A stretch of DNA of 64,000 nt. It comes from Skermanella mucosa. Its GTDB lineage: Bacteria > Pseudomonadota > Alphaproteobacteria > Azospirillales > Azospirillaceae. The stretch is taken from the NCBI RefSeq assembly GCF_016765655.2, contig NZ_CP086106.1:4391001-4455000 (forward strand). The letters run 5' to 3'. Positions 35,227 through 47,151 of the stretch are shown piece by piece. The position numbers were made by a program, and so were the translations under genes. A model generated the notes under the pieces. The model saw only the letters and a list, made by a program, of their open reading frames with translations, searched no databases and was not told where the DNA came from. Position 1 is the stretch's first letter; the number at the start of each line of letters is the position of its first letter.

Positions 35227-36639
35227 TCAGACCCGGATCACCTTGCCCGGGTTCATGATGTTCTTCGGGTCGAGCGACTGCTTGATCATGCGCATGACGC
35301 TGACCGCCTCGCCATGCTCGGCGGGCAGGAAGTGCATCTTGCCGTAGCCGACGCCGTGCTCGCCGGTGCAGGTGCCGCCCATGGCGAGCGCGCGCATCAC
35401 CATGCGCTCGTTCAGCTCCGCTGCTTCCGCGAGTTCGGCCGGGTTGGCGGGATCGACCAGGTAGACCAGGTGGAAGTTGCCGTCGCCGACATGGCCGACC
35501 AAGGGCGCCGTCAGGCTGGAGGCCGCGATGTCGGCCTTGGTATCGACGATGCACTCGGCGAGGCGGGAGATCGGCACGCAGACGTCGGTAGGCCAGCCCT
35601 TGGAGCCGGGACGGAGCGCCAGCGCCGCGTAATAGGCCTCATGACGGGCCTGCCACAGGCGGGAGCGGTCCTCCGGACGGGCCGCCCACTGGAAATCGAT
35701 GCCGCCGAACTCCTCCGCGATGGCGGAGACCATCTCGGCCTGCTCCTTGACGCCGGCCTCGGTCCCATGGAACTCGAAGAACAGGGTCGGGGCGACCTTG
35801 TAGTCCAGTTTGCTGTAGGCGACGACCGCGCCCATCTGGACCTCGTCCAGCAGCTCGATCCGGGCCACGGGAATGCCGGACTGGATCGTCGCGATGACGG
35901 TATCCACCGCGTCCTTGATGGTCGGGAACGGGCAGACCGCGGCGGAAACCGCCTCCGGGATGCCGTAGAGGCGCAGGGTCACCTCGGTGATGACGCCCAG
36001 CGTGCCCTCGGCGCCGACGAACAGGCGGGTCAGGTCGTAGCCGGCGGCCGACTTGCGGGCGCGTCCGCCGGTCCTGATGATGCGGCCGTCGGCCATCACC
36101 ACGGTCAGGCCCAGCACGTTCTCGCGCATGGTGCCGTAGCGCACCGCGTTGGTGCCGCTGGCCCGGGTCGAGGCCATGCCGCCCAGGGAGGCGTCGGCGC
36201 CGGGATCGATCGGGAAGAACAGGCCGGTGTCGCGCAGGTGCTCGTTGAGCTGCTTGCGGGTCACGCCGGCCTGGACCGTGACGTCCAAATCTTCCGGGCT
36301 GACCCGCAGCACGGCGTTCATGCCGGAGAGATCGATGCAGACGCCGCCGCGCAGGGCCGCGACTCCCCCTTCCAGCGAGGTTCCGGTGCCGAACGGAATT
36401 ACCGGCGTGTCGTGGCGGGCGCAGGCCGCGACGACGGCCGCGACCTCCTCCGTGTTCCGGACGAAGGCGACCGCGTCGGGCGGGACGACGGGGTGGTAGG
36501 ATTCGTCCTTGCCATGGTGTTCCCGGACCGCGGCCGAGGTGCTCAGCCGGTCGCCGAGCAGGGCTCGAAGCTCCTCGATCAGGGCTGCGTCGGCGGGAGC
36601 GCGGGACTCCACGGCATGCGCGGTCGCGGGGGCGGTCAT
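35227..36639 (-). CDS. FAD-linked 2-hydroxyacid dehydrogenase (D-lactate/glycolate type)
   Basis: This 470-residue flavoprotein has the FAD_binding_4 motif PFGTGTSLEGGVAAL, then DPGADASLGGMASTRASGTN. The C-terminal FAD-oxidase domain ends GEHGVGYGKMHFLPAEHG. It fits the cytochrome-linked D-lactate dehydrogenase/GlcD/LDHD group, which oxidises a D-2-hydroxyacid and passes electrons to quinone or cytochrome. A cytochrome c gene lies 95 bases upstream on the same strand, which suits this. A TGGT-N3-ACCA palindrome lies 67 bases before the ATG. Confidence 0.92.
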   Translation of the reverse strand: MTAPATAHAVESRAPADAALIEELRALLGDRLSTSAAVREHHGKDESYHPVVPPDAVAFVRNTEEVAAVVAACARHDTPVIPFGTGTSLEGGVAALRGGVCIDLSGMNAVLRVSPEDLDVTVQAGVTRKQLNEHLRDTGLFFPIDPGADASLGGMASTRASGTNAVRYGTMRENVLGLTVVMADGRIIRTGGRARKSAAGYDLTRLFVGAEGTLGVITEVTLRLYGIPEAVSAAVCPFPTIKDAVDTVIATIQSGIPVARIELLDEVQMGAVVAYSKLDYKVAPTLFFEFHGTEAGVKEQAEMVSAIAEEFGGIDFQWAARPEDRSRLWQARHEAYYAALALRPGSKGWPTDVCVPISRLAECIVDTKADIAASSLTAPLVGHVGDGNFHLVYLVDPANPAELAEAAELNERMVMRALAMGGTCTGEHGVGYGKMHFLPAEHGEAVSVMRMIKQSLDPKNIMNPGKVIRV

Positions 36640-36705
36640 GGCGATTTCCTCAAGCTGGCGTTTTCCGGCAGCCTAAGGGAGCGGGCCTGCCGCCGCAAGG
36701 TCGTG

Positions 36706-36716
36706 TGGTGATACCA
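36706..36716. promoter_or_regulatory. TGGT-N3-ACCA palindrome upstream of the FAD-linked dehydrogenase
   Basis: TGGTGATACCA fits the half-site arrangement bound by FCD-class GntR regulators such as LldR, GlcC and PdhR. It is 67 bases before the start of a gene whose product belongs to the lactate/glycolate dehydrogenase group. Match seen; regulator not present in the window. Confidence 0.4.
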
Positions 36717-36734
36717 ATTCCGCAGGCCTGCCCG

Positions 36735-37040
36735 TCACGGGCCGGGCTTGAGACCTTCGTAATAGGCCGCCAGCGCCTCGATCTCGGCATCGGTCAGGGA
36801 CTTGGCGACGACGTTCATCACCTCGCTCTTTCGCGCGCCGCTGCGGAAAAGCTCAAGCTGCTGGACCATGTAGAGGGATTTCTGGCCGGCCAGGTTGGGG
36901 AATACCGGGGAAGTACCGATACCGTCGCGGCCGTGGCAGGTGACGCAGGTGCCCAGCTTGGGGACGTTCGGTGCCTGGGCGGCGGCGACGAGGGGAGTGA
37001 ACGCGATGGCGGAGGCCAGCGCGGCGGCAGGCAACTTCAT
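36735..37040 (-). CDS. periplasmic class I cytochrome c
   Basis: This 101-residue protein has a signal peptide ending near AAAQA and one haem site CVTCH at 32-36. The likely axial Met is M75 (EVMNVVAKSLTD), and the C-terminal helix follows. It resembles the short c-553-type carriers. It lies between the PQQ-type dehydrogenase (65 bases upstream) and the FAD-linked dehydrogenase (downstream), all on the minus strand, so it is a probable electron acceptor for one or both. Confidence 0.93.
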   Translation of the reverse strand: MKLPAAALASAIAFTPLVAAAQAPNVPKLGTCVTCHGRDGIGTSPVFPNLAGQKSLYMVQQLELFRSGARKSEVMNVVAKSLTDAEIEALAAYYEGLKPGP

Positions 37041-37105
37041 GACGACCCCGGAAATGATTCAGGAAAACCCGGGACGCGGACGAGCGCGCCCCGGGATGAC
37101 AGGCG

Positions 37106-38356
37106 TTACTGGCCTTCGTAGGAGATGCGGTAGATCGCTCCGGCCGTGTCGTCGGAGACCAGGAGCGAGCCGTCCAGGTACTGCTGGACGTCGACCGGGC
37201 GGCCGAGATACTCGCCGGTCTCCTCGTCCAGCCAGCCCGACGCGAACACTTCCGTGCCCGCTGCCTTGCCGTCCGCCCCGATCCGGGTGAACATGATCCG
37301 GGCGCCGATCGGGGTGGTACGGTTCCAGGAGCCGTGCTGGGCGCTGAAGATGCCGCCCCTGTACTGCGCCGGGAACATCTTGCCGCTGTAGAAGGTCAGC
37401 CCCAGGTCGGCCGCGTGGGCGTCCATCTCGACTTCGGGGAAGACGAGATCGGCCGGCGGCTCGTCCTTCGACCAGTCCTCCGTGCGCACCTTGCCGCCGC
37501 CGTACCACGGATGGCCGAAATTCTGGCCGGCCTGGGTGATGCGGTTGATCTCGCCCGGCGGGATGTCGTCGCCCATGCCGTCCACCTGGTTGTCGGTAAA
37601 CCAGAGCAGCTTGTCGGCGGGATTGAAGGCGATGCCGACCGAGTTGCGGATGCCGCGGGCATAGGTCTCCTGCCCCGTGCCGTCCCGGTTCATGCGCTGG
37701 ATGGTGCCGTAGGGGTCCATGTTCGACCCCTTTTCGTTGGGCCACACGTTGTAGGGCTGCCCCAGCGAGACGTAGAGCTTGTTGTCCGGCCCGATGGTGC
37801 AGACCCGGGCGCCGTGGTTGAAGTGCTCCTCCTCCTTGGGCAGGAACTGGTCCTTGACGACCTGCACGGCGACGTCGGGCCCTTCGTAGAAGAACTCGAC
37901 CGCCGGGAAGGCCAGCACCCGGTTATGCTCGGCGACATAAAGGATGCCGTCGGGGCTCATGCACATGCCGTTGGGGATCTTGAAATTGACGCTGGGGGCG
38001 AAGCGCTTGACCTCTTCCGCGTGGCGGTCCTTGTCGCGGTCGGTCACCGCCCAGACGTCGGTCTTGCGGGTGCCGACATAGACGGCACCGACATTGCGGC
38101 CGACCGCCATGTGCCGGGCGTCGGGCACGATCGCATAGACGTCGATCTTGAATCCGGGAGGAAGCTTGATCTTCTCCAGGTTCTTGCGGAGCTGGGCCAG
38201 CTTCGCCGGGTCCTGGGGCACCGTCTTGAGCGTCAGGTCGGTTCCCGTGGTCCGGAAGTCCTGGAGGCGGTTGAGATTCTCCTGAGCCAGGGCGGGCGTC
38301 CCGGCGAGGCAGGTTCCAAGCAGAAGGCAGCCGACGAAAGTCCTCAGACCAGGCAT
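37106..38356 (-). CDS. PQQ-dependent sugar (sorbosone-type) dehydrogenase, exported
   Basis: The 416-residue product begins with a signal peptide (FVGCLLLGTCLAGTPALA) and folds as a six-bladed propeller of the soluble glucose/sorbosone dehydrogenase class. Landmarks are PNGMCMSPDGILYVAEHNRV, FNHGARVCTIGPDNKLYVSL and GQNFGHPWYGGGKV. It would oxidise a sugar or aldehyde in the periplasm with PQQ as cofactor, donating to the cytochrome c encoded directly downstream. No PQQ synthesis genes are in view. Confidence 0.88.
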   Translation of the reverse strand: MPGLRTFVGCLLLGTCLAGTPALAQENLNRLQDFRTTGTDLTLKTVPQDPAKLAQLRKNLEKIKLPPGFKIDVYAIVPDARHMAVGRNVGAVYVGTRKTDVWAVTDRDKDRHAEEVKRFAPSVNFKIPNGMCMSPDGILYVAEHNRVLAFPAVEFFYEGPDVAVQVVKDQFLPKEEEHFNHGARVCTIGPDNKLYVSLGQPYNVWPNEKGSNMDPYGTIQRMNRDGTGQETYARGIRNSVGIAFNPADKLLWFTDNQVDGMGDDIPPGEINRITQAGQNFGHPWYGGGKVRTEDWSKDEPPADLVFPEVEMDAHAADLGLTFYSGKMFPAQYRGGIFSAQHGSWNRTTPIGARIMFTRIGADGKAAGTEVFASGWLDEETGEYLGRPVDVQQYLDGSLLVSDDTAGAIYRISYEGQ

Positions 38357-38465
38357 GTATGTTTCCTCCCGATTGTTTCACCTGGAACTTCTTGCGAGTC
38401 CCATGGCTTGCTTGAACTTAATTCCAAGAGTACTTGGTCAAGGGCCGGACGGGCGGACGCGCAAG

Positions 38466-38476
38466 TGGTAATACCA
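38466..38476. promoter_or_regulatory. TGGT-N3-ACCA palindrome upstream of the PQQ-type dehydrogenase
   Basis: TGGTAATACCA repeats the 36706 motif with one base different in the spacer. It lies 110 bases before the PQQ-type dehydrogenase start and just past the 5-oxoprolinase stop. The two sites thus bracket the cytochrome/dehydrogenase unit. Confidence 0.4.
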
Positions 38477-38491
38477 GGGAGCGGACAGGTC

Positions 38492-42082
<3,591 letters not shown>

Positions 42083-42183
42083 GCCCTGCCTGCTCCCCTG
42101 ATTTCCGAATTGGTTTCGCATCGCAACATTATTGAGGCACACCCGCTTGGAATGTGCCACCCCTTGGGATTATCTTCTATGTC

Positions 42184-42981
42184 ATGAAAGCCATGATCGT
42201 TTCGATGGCGGTCCTGTTGTTTCTGCTGACCGGTCCGATGCTGGTGGTGGCGATGGGAACCGTGACGCTGGGGGGCCACTGGTCCACCGCCAGCCGACAA
42301 TCCTCCAACCAGGCGCCCGACCCGGCGACGACACCCGAAGCGGTCGTGCAGGTCTATGCCGCGCGCGCCTTCTCGTGGCGGGGAGCCTTCGGCACCCATC
42401 CCTGGTTCGCCGTCAAGCCGGCCGGCGCCTCGGACTATACCGTGTACGAGAAGATCGGCTGGCGCGTCATGCGGGGCCTGCCGGCGATCTCGATCGCCCG
42501 GCGCACGCCCGACGGCTACTGGTTCGGCCAAAAGCCGACGATCCTGGCGGAACTGCGCGGCCCGGCGGCGGAAGCGGCTATCGCGAAGCTGGATGCCGCC
42601 GCCAAGGCGTATCCGTACAACGATACCTACCGCATCTGGCCCGGCCCCAACAGCAACACCTTCGCCGCCTTCGTCGGCCGGGCGGTGCCGGAACTGCGCC
42701 TCGACCTGCCGCCCACCGCCCTGGGCAAGGATTACCTGGCGCCGTGGAGCCTGTTCGCGTCGGCCCCCAGCGGGACCGGCTGGCAACTGTCGATCTTCGG
42801 CCTGGCCGGCGTGCTGGTCGCGGTGGAGGAAGGCATCGAGTTCAACGTGCTGGGCCTGACCGTCGGCATCGACCCGCTCGACCTCGCGATCAAGCTGCCG
42901 GGCCTGGGCCGCCTGGGGCCGGGTCCGGGCGCCGAAGTGGACGAGGAGATCCTGGAGCGCGGCCGGGACCGCGAGCCCTAA
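42184..42981 (+). CDS. DUF3750 family protein with N-terminal membrane anchor
   Basis: The 265-residue product starts with a membrane helix (VLLFLLTGPMLVVAM) and then has the DUF3750 signature: GTHPWFAVKPAGASDYTVYE, YPYNDTYRIWPGPNSNTFAA and LRLDLPPTALGKDYL. It probably faces the periplasm. Function unknown. The gene is divergent from 5-oxoprolinase by 101 bases. Confidence 0.88.
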   Translation: MKAMIVSMAVLLFLLTGPMLVVAMGTVTLGGHWSTASRQSSNQAPDPATTPEAVVQVYAARAFSWRGAFGTHPWFAVKPAGASDYTVYEKIGWRVMRGLPAISIARRTPDGYWFGQKPTILAELRGPAAEAAIAKLDAAAKAYPYNDTYRIWPGPNSNTFAAFVGRAVPELRLDLPPTALGKDYLAPWSLFASAPSGTGWQLSIFGLAGVLVAVEEGIEFNVLGLTVGIDPLDLAIKLPGLGRLGPGPGAEVDEEILERGRDREP

Positions 42982-43042
42982 GAGTTAGTTTTGACAAAAT
43001 TTGCCAAATAACCGATGCTGCGGCGACTGGATGGAGGGTCAT

Positions 43043-43306
43043 ATGCCGACCATGAATGTAAGCCTGCCAGCGGAATTCATCGAGTTCGTGGAAAAGGAGG
43101 TCGCCTCCGGGGAGTACGGCACGGCGAGCGAGGTGATCAGGGATAGCCTTCGCCTGCTAAGGCGCGAAAGGGCCGCTCGGGAGGAGCGGCTCGCGGTGTT
43201 GCGCCGCGAAATCAACATCGGGGTCGAGCAAGCGAGAAATGGCCAGTTTTCAAAACTGACCATTTCCGATATCGCGGCCTCGTTGCGGGACGAAGACTTG
43301 CCGTGA
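43043..43306 (+). CDS. parD: type II antitoxin, ParD/CopG family
   Basis: The 87-residue ribbon-helix-helix protein opens MPTMNVSLPAEFIEFVEKEV and continues GEYGTASEVIRDSLRLLRRE, the ParD consensus. The C-terminal half would bind the toxin. GGAGGG lies four bases before the ATG. Its TGA overlaps the toxin GTG. Confidence 0.92.
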   Translation: MPTMNVSLPAEFIEFVEKEVASGEYGTASEVIRDSLRLLRRERAAREERLAVLRREINIGVEQARNGQFSKLTISDIAASLRDEDLP

Positions 43307-43665
43307 GCGGTCCGGGTTACCGGCTTACCGAAGCCGCTGCCGACGACACCCGGGATATACTCAAGGCCTCCGCCAGACAGTTCGGACCTCTGCAAAGAGA
43401 GCGGTACGCCAAACTGCTCATCAGGGCCGCGGAGATGCTGGCGCAGGATCCGGAGCGCCCCGGGTCCTGGAACCGGAACGATCTCAGGGAGGGGGTAAGG
43501 TCCTTCCATGTCGAGCATGCGGCCGGACGACGGGGAGCCGCCTCCCACATCCTGTATTATCTGACTCGGCACTTGGACGACGGTTCGAACACAATCGTGA
43601 TCGTTCGCATCCTTCACGAACGGATGCAACCAGCCCATCATCTTCCCGAAACTTTCGACTTCTGA
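43303..43665 (+). CDS. parE: type II toxin, ParE/RelE superfamily
   Basis: This 120-residue toxin begins at a GTG that overlaps the antitoxin stop. It has the fold's pattern: YRLTEAAADDTRDILKAS, a long helix with RERYAKLLIRAAEMLAQDP, strand SFHVEHAAGRRGAASHILYY and final IVIVRILHERMQPAHHLP. The last segment matches ParE, which poisons DNA gyrase. Confidence 0.92.
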   Translation: MSGPGYRLTEAAADDTRDILKASARQFGPLQRERYAKLLIRAAEMLAQDPERPGSWNRNDLREGVRSFHVEHAAGRRGAASHILYYLTRHLDDGSNTIVIVRILHERMQPAHHLPETFDF

Positions 43666-43703
43666 CCTGATCTCGTTCCGGCGATGATCGGCGCCGGAAT
43701 AAC

Positions 43704-44270
43704 TCACGCCGCGGCAGGCTCCGGGTCCGGGGCGCCCTGCCACTGGTCGAGCATGCCGTTGACCATGGCCGTGCCGCCGTCGAGCGCTTCCTGGAGCAGG
43801 CTCACCTGGTCGGGCCAGGGCAGTTGAATGCGGCCGGTGACCTCGCCGCAGTCGCTTTCCAGGTCGCCGAGGAACTTGCGGGCGATCGCCTGCATGCGGC
43901 GGTTGCTGGTCAGGCAGATCAGCACGAGGCGGCGAATCGCCCGGTTGCGCGCCATGGTCAGGATGCGGCGCATCACGCCCGACCCGAAGCCCTGGTTCTG
44001 GAAGCCCGGCTCGACGCTGACCGCCAGTTCACCGGCGCCCGGCCAGACCTTCGGCTCGGTGCGCAGTTCGGCGACGGCGCGGAGCTCGCCGCGCACGAAG
44101 CAGCCGACCATGATGGTGAAGCGCCAGTCGATGCCGCGGCAATAGCCCGCGATCGCCTCATCGGTCTTGAAACCGCAGAAGCGGGCATAGCGATCGTTGG
44201 CCGAGAGCCGGAGAAGGTGATCGCGATACGCGTTCAGGTCGGTGGGAAGGAGCTTGCGATAGACCGTCAT
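43704..44270 (-). CDS. GNAT family N-acetyltransferase
   Basis: The 188-residue protein has the acetyl-CoA pyrophosphate loop QNQGFGSG at 91-98, preceded by the strand LAVSVEPG and followed by LICLTSNRRMQAIARKFLG. The N-terminal RLSANDRYARFCGFKTDEAI motif is shared with the GNAT group often found beside protein acetylases. Substrate unknown. It converges with parE. Confidence 0.88.
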   Translation of the reverse strand: MTVYRKLLPTDLNAYRDHLLRLSANDRYARFCGFKTDEAIAGYCRGIDWRFTIMVGCFVRGELRAVAELRTEPKVWPGAGELAVSVEPGFQNQGFGSGVMRRILTMARNRAIRRLVLICLTSNRRMQAIARKFLGDLESDCGEVTGRIQLPWPDQVSLLQEALDGGTAMVNGMLDQWQGAPDPEPAAA

Positions 44271-44530
44271 GGACGTGGTACTTCCGTGGAATAACTGCGG
44301 CTGACGCCTTCATCCCAGGAGCTTCCTTCCCTTGGTCGCGGGCTTCGCCCGCTTCTGGCCGATCGGTGCGGCCATTGCTACTATATTGCACTGCAGCAAA
44401 CGACTCTGAAGGGGAATGGTTGCCGCGTCGCGAAAAATCCGTGGCTGGTAACGTCCATGTCACAGTTGGCGAAGGCGAAATCGGTGGCTATGCTCGGCAC
44501 GTCGCCACTGCCGGACCTGTTGCAAGCATC

Positions 44531-45268
44531 ATGAGTATCTGGGGAAAAGTTCTGGGCGGAGCCGCGGGCTTCGCCGTCGGTGGCCCGATCGGCGGTCTTC
44601 TCGGGGCGGTCGCCGGCCACGCCGTCGACCTGTACCGCGAGGAGGATGGCGAGGCCGATGCCACCCAGCAGATCGCCTTCACCATCGGCGTGATCGCGCT
44701 CGGCGCCAAGATGGCCAAGGCGGACGGCGTGGTGACCCGCCACGAGGTCGACGCCTTCAAGCAGGTGTTCAAGATCCCGCCCGAGGAAATGAAGAATGTC
44801 GGGCGCATCTTCGACCTGGCGCGCCGCGACAGCCAGGGCTGGGAACCCTACGCCAATCAGATCGCCAAGCTGCTGGCCGACCGCCCCGCCGTACTGGAGG
44901 ACCTGCTGGACGGGCTGTTCCACATCGCGCGGGCCGACGGCGAGCTGCGCGAGGCCGAGATCGGCTACCTGGAAGGCATCTCGAAGGTATTCGGCTTTTC
45001 CGACCGGGATTTCCTGCGCATCCGGGCGAGCAACGGCTGCGCTCCCAAGGACGATCCCTACGCCGTGCTCGGCCTGACCCCGGACGCCACCGACGAGGAG
45101 ATCAAGTCGGCCCACCGCGGCCTGGTGCGCGACCATCATCCCGACCGGCTGATCGCCCAGGGACTGCCGCAGGATTTCGTCGACATCGCGAACGACAAGC
45201 TGGCGGCGATCAACGCCGCCCACGACCGGATCCGCAAGGAGCGGGGCGCCGTGATGGAAACCGCGTGA
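44531..45268 (+). CDS. TerB and J-domain protein (DjlA-like)
   Basis: The ATG at 44531 gives 245 residues. A Gly-rich hydrophobic N-terminus (GFAVGGPIGGLLGAVAGHAV) is followed by a TerB helical domain (QQIAFTIGVIALGAKMAKAD to about 170). A C-terminal J domain has HPD at 203-205 (DPYAVLGLTPDATDEEI, then DHHPDRL). This order matches DjlA, a membrane-tethered DnaK co-chaperone, although the anchor is a glycine zipper rather than a plain helix. It precedes uup by 59 bases. Confidence 0.92.
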   Translation: MSIWGKVLGGAAGFAVGGPIGGLLGAVAGHAVDLYREEDGEADATQQIAFTIGVIALGAKMAKADGVVTRHEVDAFKQVFKIPPEEMKNVGRIFDLARRDSQGWEPYANQIAKLLADRPAVLEDLLDGLFHIARADGELREAEIGYLEGISKVFGFSDRDFLRIRASNGCAPKDDPYAVLGLTPDATDEEIKSAHRGLVRDHHPDRLIAQGLPQDFVDIANDKLAAINAAHDRIRKERGAVMETA

Positions 45269-45327
45269 CCGCCCTGCGGAGTTAGCGCTTGCCGAGACCG
45301 GGGGGATTTCCTTTATAGCTTCGGGTC

Positions 45328-47151
45328 ATGGCATCTAATCCTCCCCTGGTCGCGCTGATGGGCGCCACGGTCACTTTCGGCGGTCTGCCGGTGTTCGAGA
45401 AGATCGATCTCGGCATCGCGCGGGGCGACAAGGTGTGCCTGGTCGGACGCAACGGCAGCGGCAAATCCACCCTCATGAAGCTCTTGTCCGGACAGATCGC
45501 GCCGGACGACGGCGAACGCTTTCTCCAACCCGGCGCGCGCGTGGCCTATCTGGCGCAGGAACCCTCGTTCGAGGGCTATGCGACGGTCCACGATTTCGTC
45601 GCCGAAGGGCTGCCGCCCGACGACCAGGACGCCCTGCACCGGGTCGACGCGGTGCTCGACCGGCTGGCGCTGGCGGTCGACCGGTCGCCCATGGAGCTGT
45701 CCGGCGGCGAGGCGCGCCGCGCGGCGCTGGGACGGGCGCTGGTCTCCGCCCCCGACGTGCTGCTGCTGGACGAGCCGACCAACCACCTGGACCTGCCGAC
45801 CATCGAGTGGCTGGAAGGCGAGCTGCAATCCTACCGCGGCGGGCTGCTGCTGATCAGCCACGATCGCGCCTTCCTGTCCAAGCTGTCCAGGCGGACCCTG
45901 TGGCTCGACCGCGGCGGCATCCGCGAGACCGAGCGCGGCTTCGCGGAATTCGAAACCTGGCAGCAGGAGGTCTTCGCGTCGGAGGAGATCGCTGCCCACA
46001 AGCTGGACCGCAAGATCGCCGCCGAGACCCAGTGGATGCGGGAGGGCATCAGCGCCCGCCGGACCCGCAACATGGGCCGGGTGCGCGCCCTGCAGCAGCT
46101 TCGCACCGACCGCGCCGAACGGGTGCGCGGCGGCCAGCAGGTCAAGCTGGGGGTCGCCGAGGGCGAGGCCAGCGGGCGCATGGTGATCGAGGCGGAGCAC
46201 GTCGCCAAGGGCTTCGACGCGCCGGACGGGCGGCGGGAGGTCGCGAAGGATTTCTCGACACGCATCCTGCGCGGCGATCGGGTCGGCCTGATCGGCCCGA
46301 ACGGTGCCGGCAAGACCACGCTGCTGAAGATCCTGACCGGCCAGATGCCGCCCGATTCGGGGACGGTACGGCTGGGCGTCAACCTGCAGCCGGTCTATTT
46401 CGACCAGCGGCGCGCCTCGCTCGATCCCAACGCCACGATCCACCAGACGCTCTGCCCGTTCGGCGGCGACAGCGTCTCGGTCGGCGGCCAGTCCCGGCAC
46501 GTCGCATCCTATATGCGGGACTTCCTGTTCGACCCGAAGCTGAAGGACACGCCGACCCGGGCGCTGTCCGGCGGCGAGCGGAACCGGCTGCTGCTGGCGA
46601 CCCTGTTCGCCCGGCCGTCGAACCTGATGATCCTGGACGAACCGACCAACGACCTGGACATGGACACGCTGGACCTGCTGGAAGAGGTCCTGAGCGACTA
46701 TGACGGCACGCTGCTGCTGGTCAGCCACGACCGCGACTTCCTGGACCGGCTGGTGACCTCGGTCATCGCGGTGGAGGGGGCAGGCGAGGTCCAGGAATAT
46801 GTCGGCGGCTACTCGGACTACGTCGCCCAGCGCCCGGACCGCGCCGCGCCGGAGGCGGGCAAGGCCCGGAAGAAGGACGCGGGCCCGCCGGCCGAGGCCA
46901 AGCAGCGCCGCAAGCTGAGCTACCAGCAGCAGCGCGAGCTGGACCAGCTGCCGAAGCGGATGGAGGATCTGGGCGGGAAAATCAAGGCGGCGGAGACGAA
47001 GCTGGCCGACGCCGACTTCTTCAGCCGGGACCCCGCCGGGTTCCAGAAGACCAGCGAAGGCCTGGGCAAGCTCCAGGCGGAGCTGGAGGCGGCGGAGGAA
47101 CGCTGGCTCGAACTGGAGGCATTGCGGGAAGAACTGGAAGCCTCCTCTTGA
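45328..47151 (+). CDS. uup: ABC-F ATPase, Uup type
   Basis: This 607-residue protein has two ABC ATPase domains without membrane helices. The first has GRNGSGKST and LSGGEARRAALG; the second has GPNGAGKTT and LSGGERNRLLLATLF. The linker between them holds EFETWQQEVFASEEIAAHK. A C-terminal coiled coil of about 80 residues (KLSYQQQRELDQLPKRMEDL) is the Uup tail. Uup acts on the ribosome and affects precise transposon excision. Its TGA overlaps the next gene's TTG start. Confidence 0.94.
   Translation: MASNPPLVALMGATVTFGGLPVFEKIDLGIARGDKVCLVGRNGSGKSTLMKLLSGQIAPDDGERFLQPGARVAYLAQEPSFEGYATVHDFVAEGLPPDDQDALHRVDAVLDRLALAVDRSPMELSGGEARRAALGRALVSAPDVLLLDEPTNHLDLPTIEWLEGELQSYRGGLLLISHDRAFLSKLSRRTLWLDRGGIRETERGFAEFETWQQEVFASEEIAAHKLDRKIAAETQWMREGISARRTRNMGRVRALQQLRTDRAERVRGGQQVKLGVAEGEASGRMVIEAEHVAKGFDAPDGRREVAKDFSTRILRGDRVGLIGPNGAGKTTLLKILTGQMPPDSGTVRLGVNLQPVYFDQRRASLDPNATIHQTLCPFGGDSVSVGGQSRHVASYMRDFLFDPKLKDTPTRALSGGERNRLLLATLFARPSNLMILDEPTNDLDMDTLDLLEEVLSDYDGTLLLVSHDRDFLDRLVTSVIAVEGAGEVQEYVGGYSDYVAQRPDRAAPEAGKARKKDAGPPAEAKQRRKLSYQQQRELDQLPKRMEDLGGKIKAAETKLADADFFSRDPAGFQKTSEGLGKLQAELEAAEERWLELEALREELEASS

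Noticed and set aside
44338-44352. GCGGGC-TTC-GCCCGC hairpin before the TerB/J gene
   Set aside because: It lies upstream of the GNAT start and upstream of the next gene, so it terminates nothing obvious; too short to call as a regulatory element.
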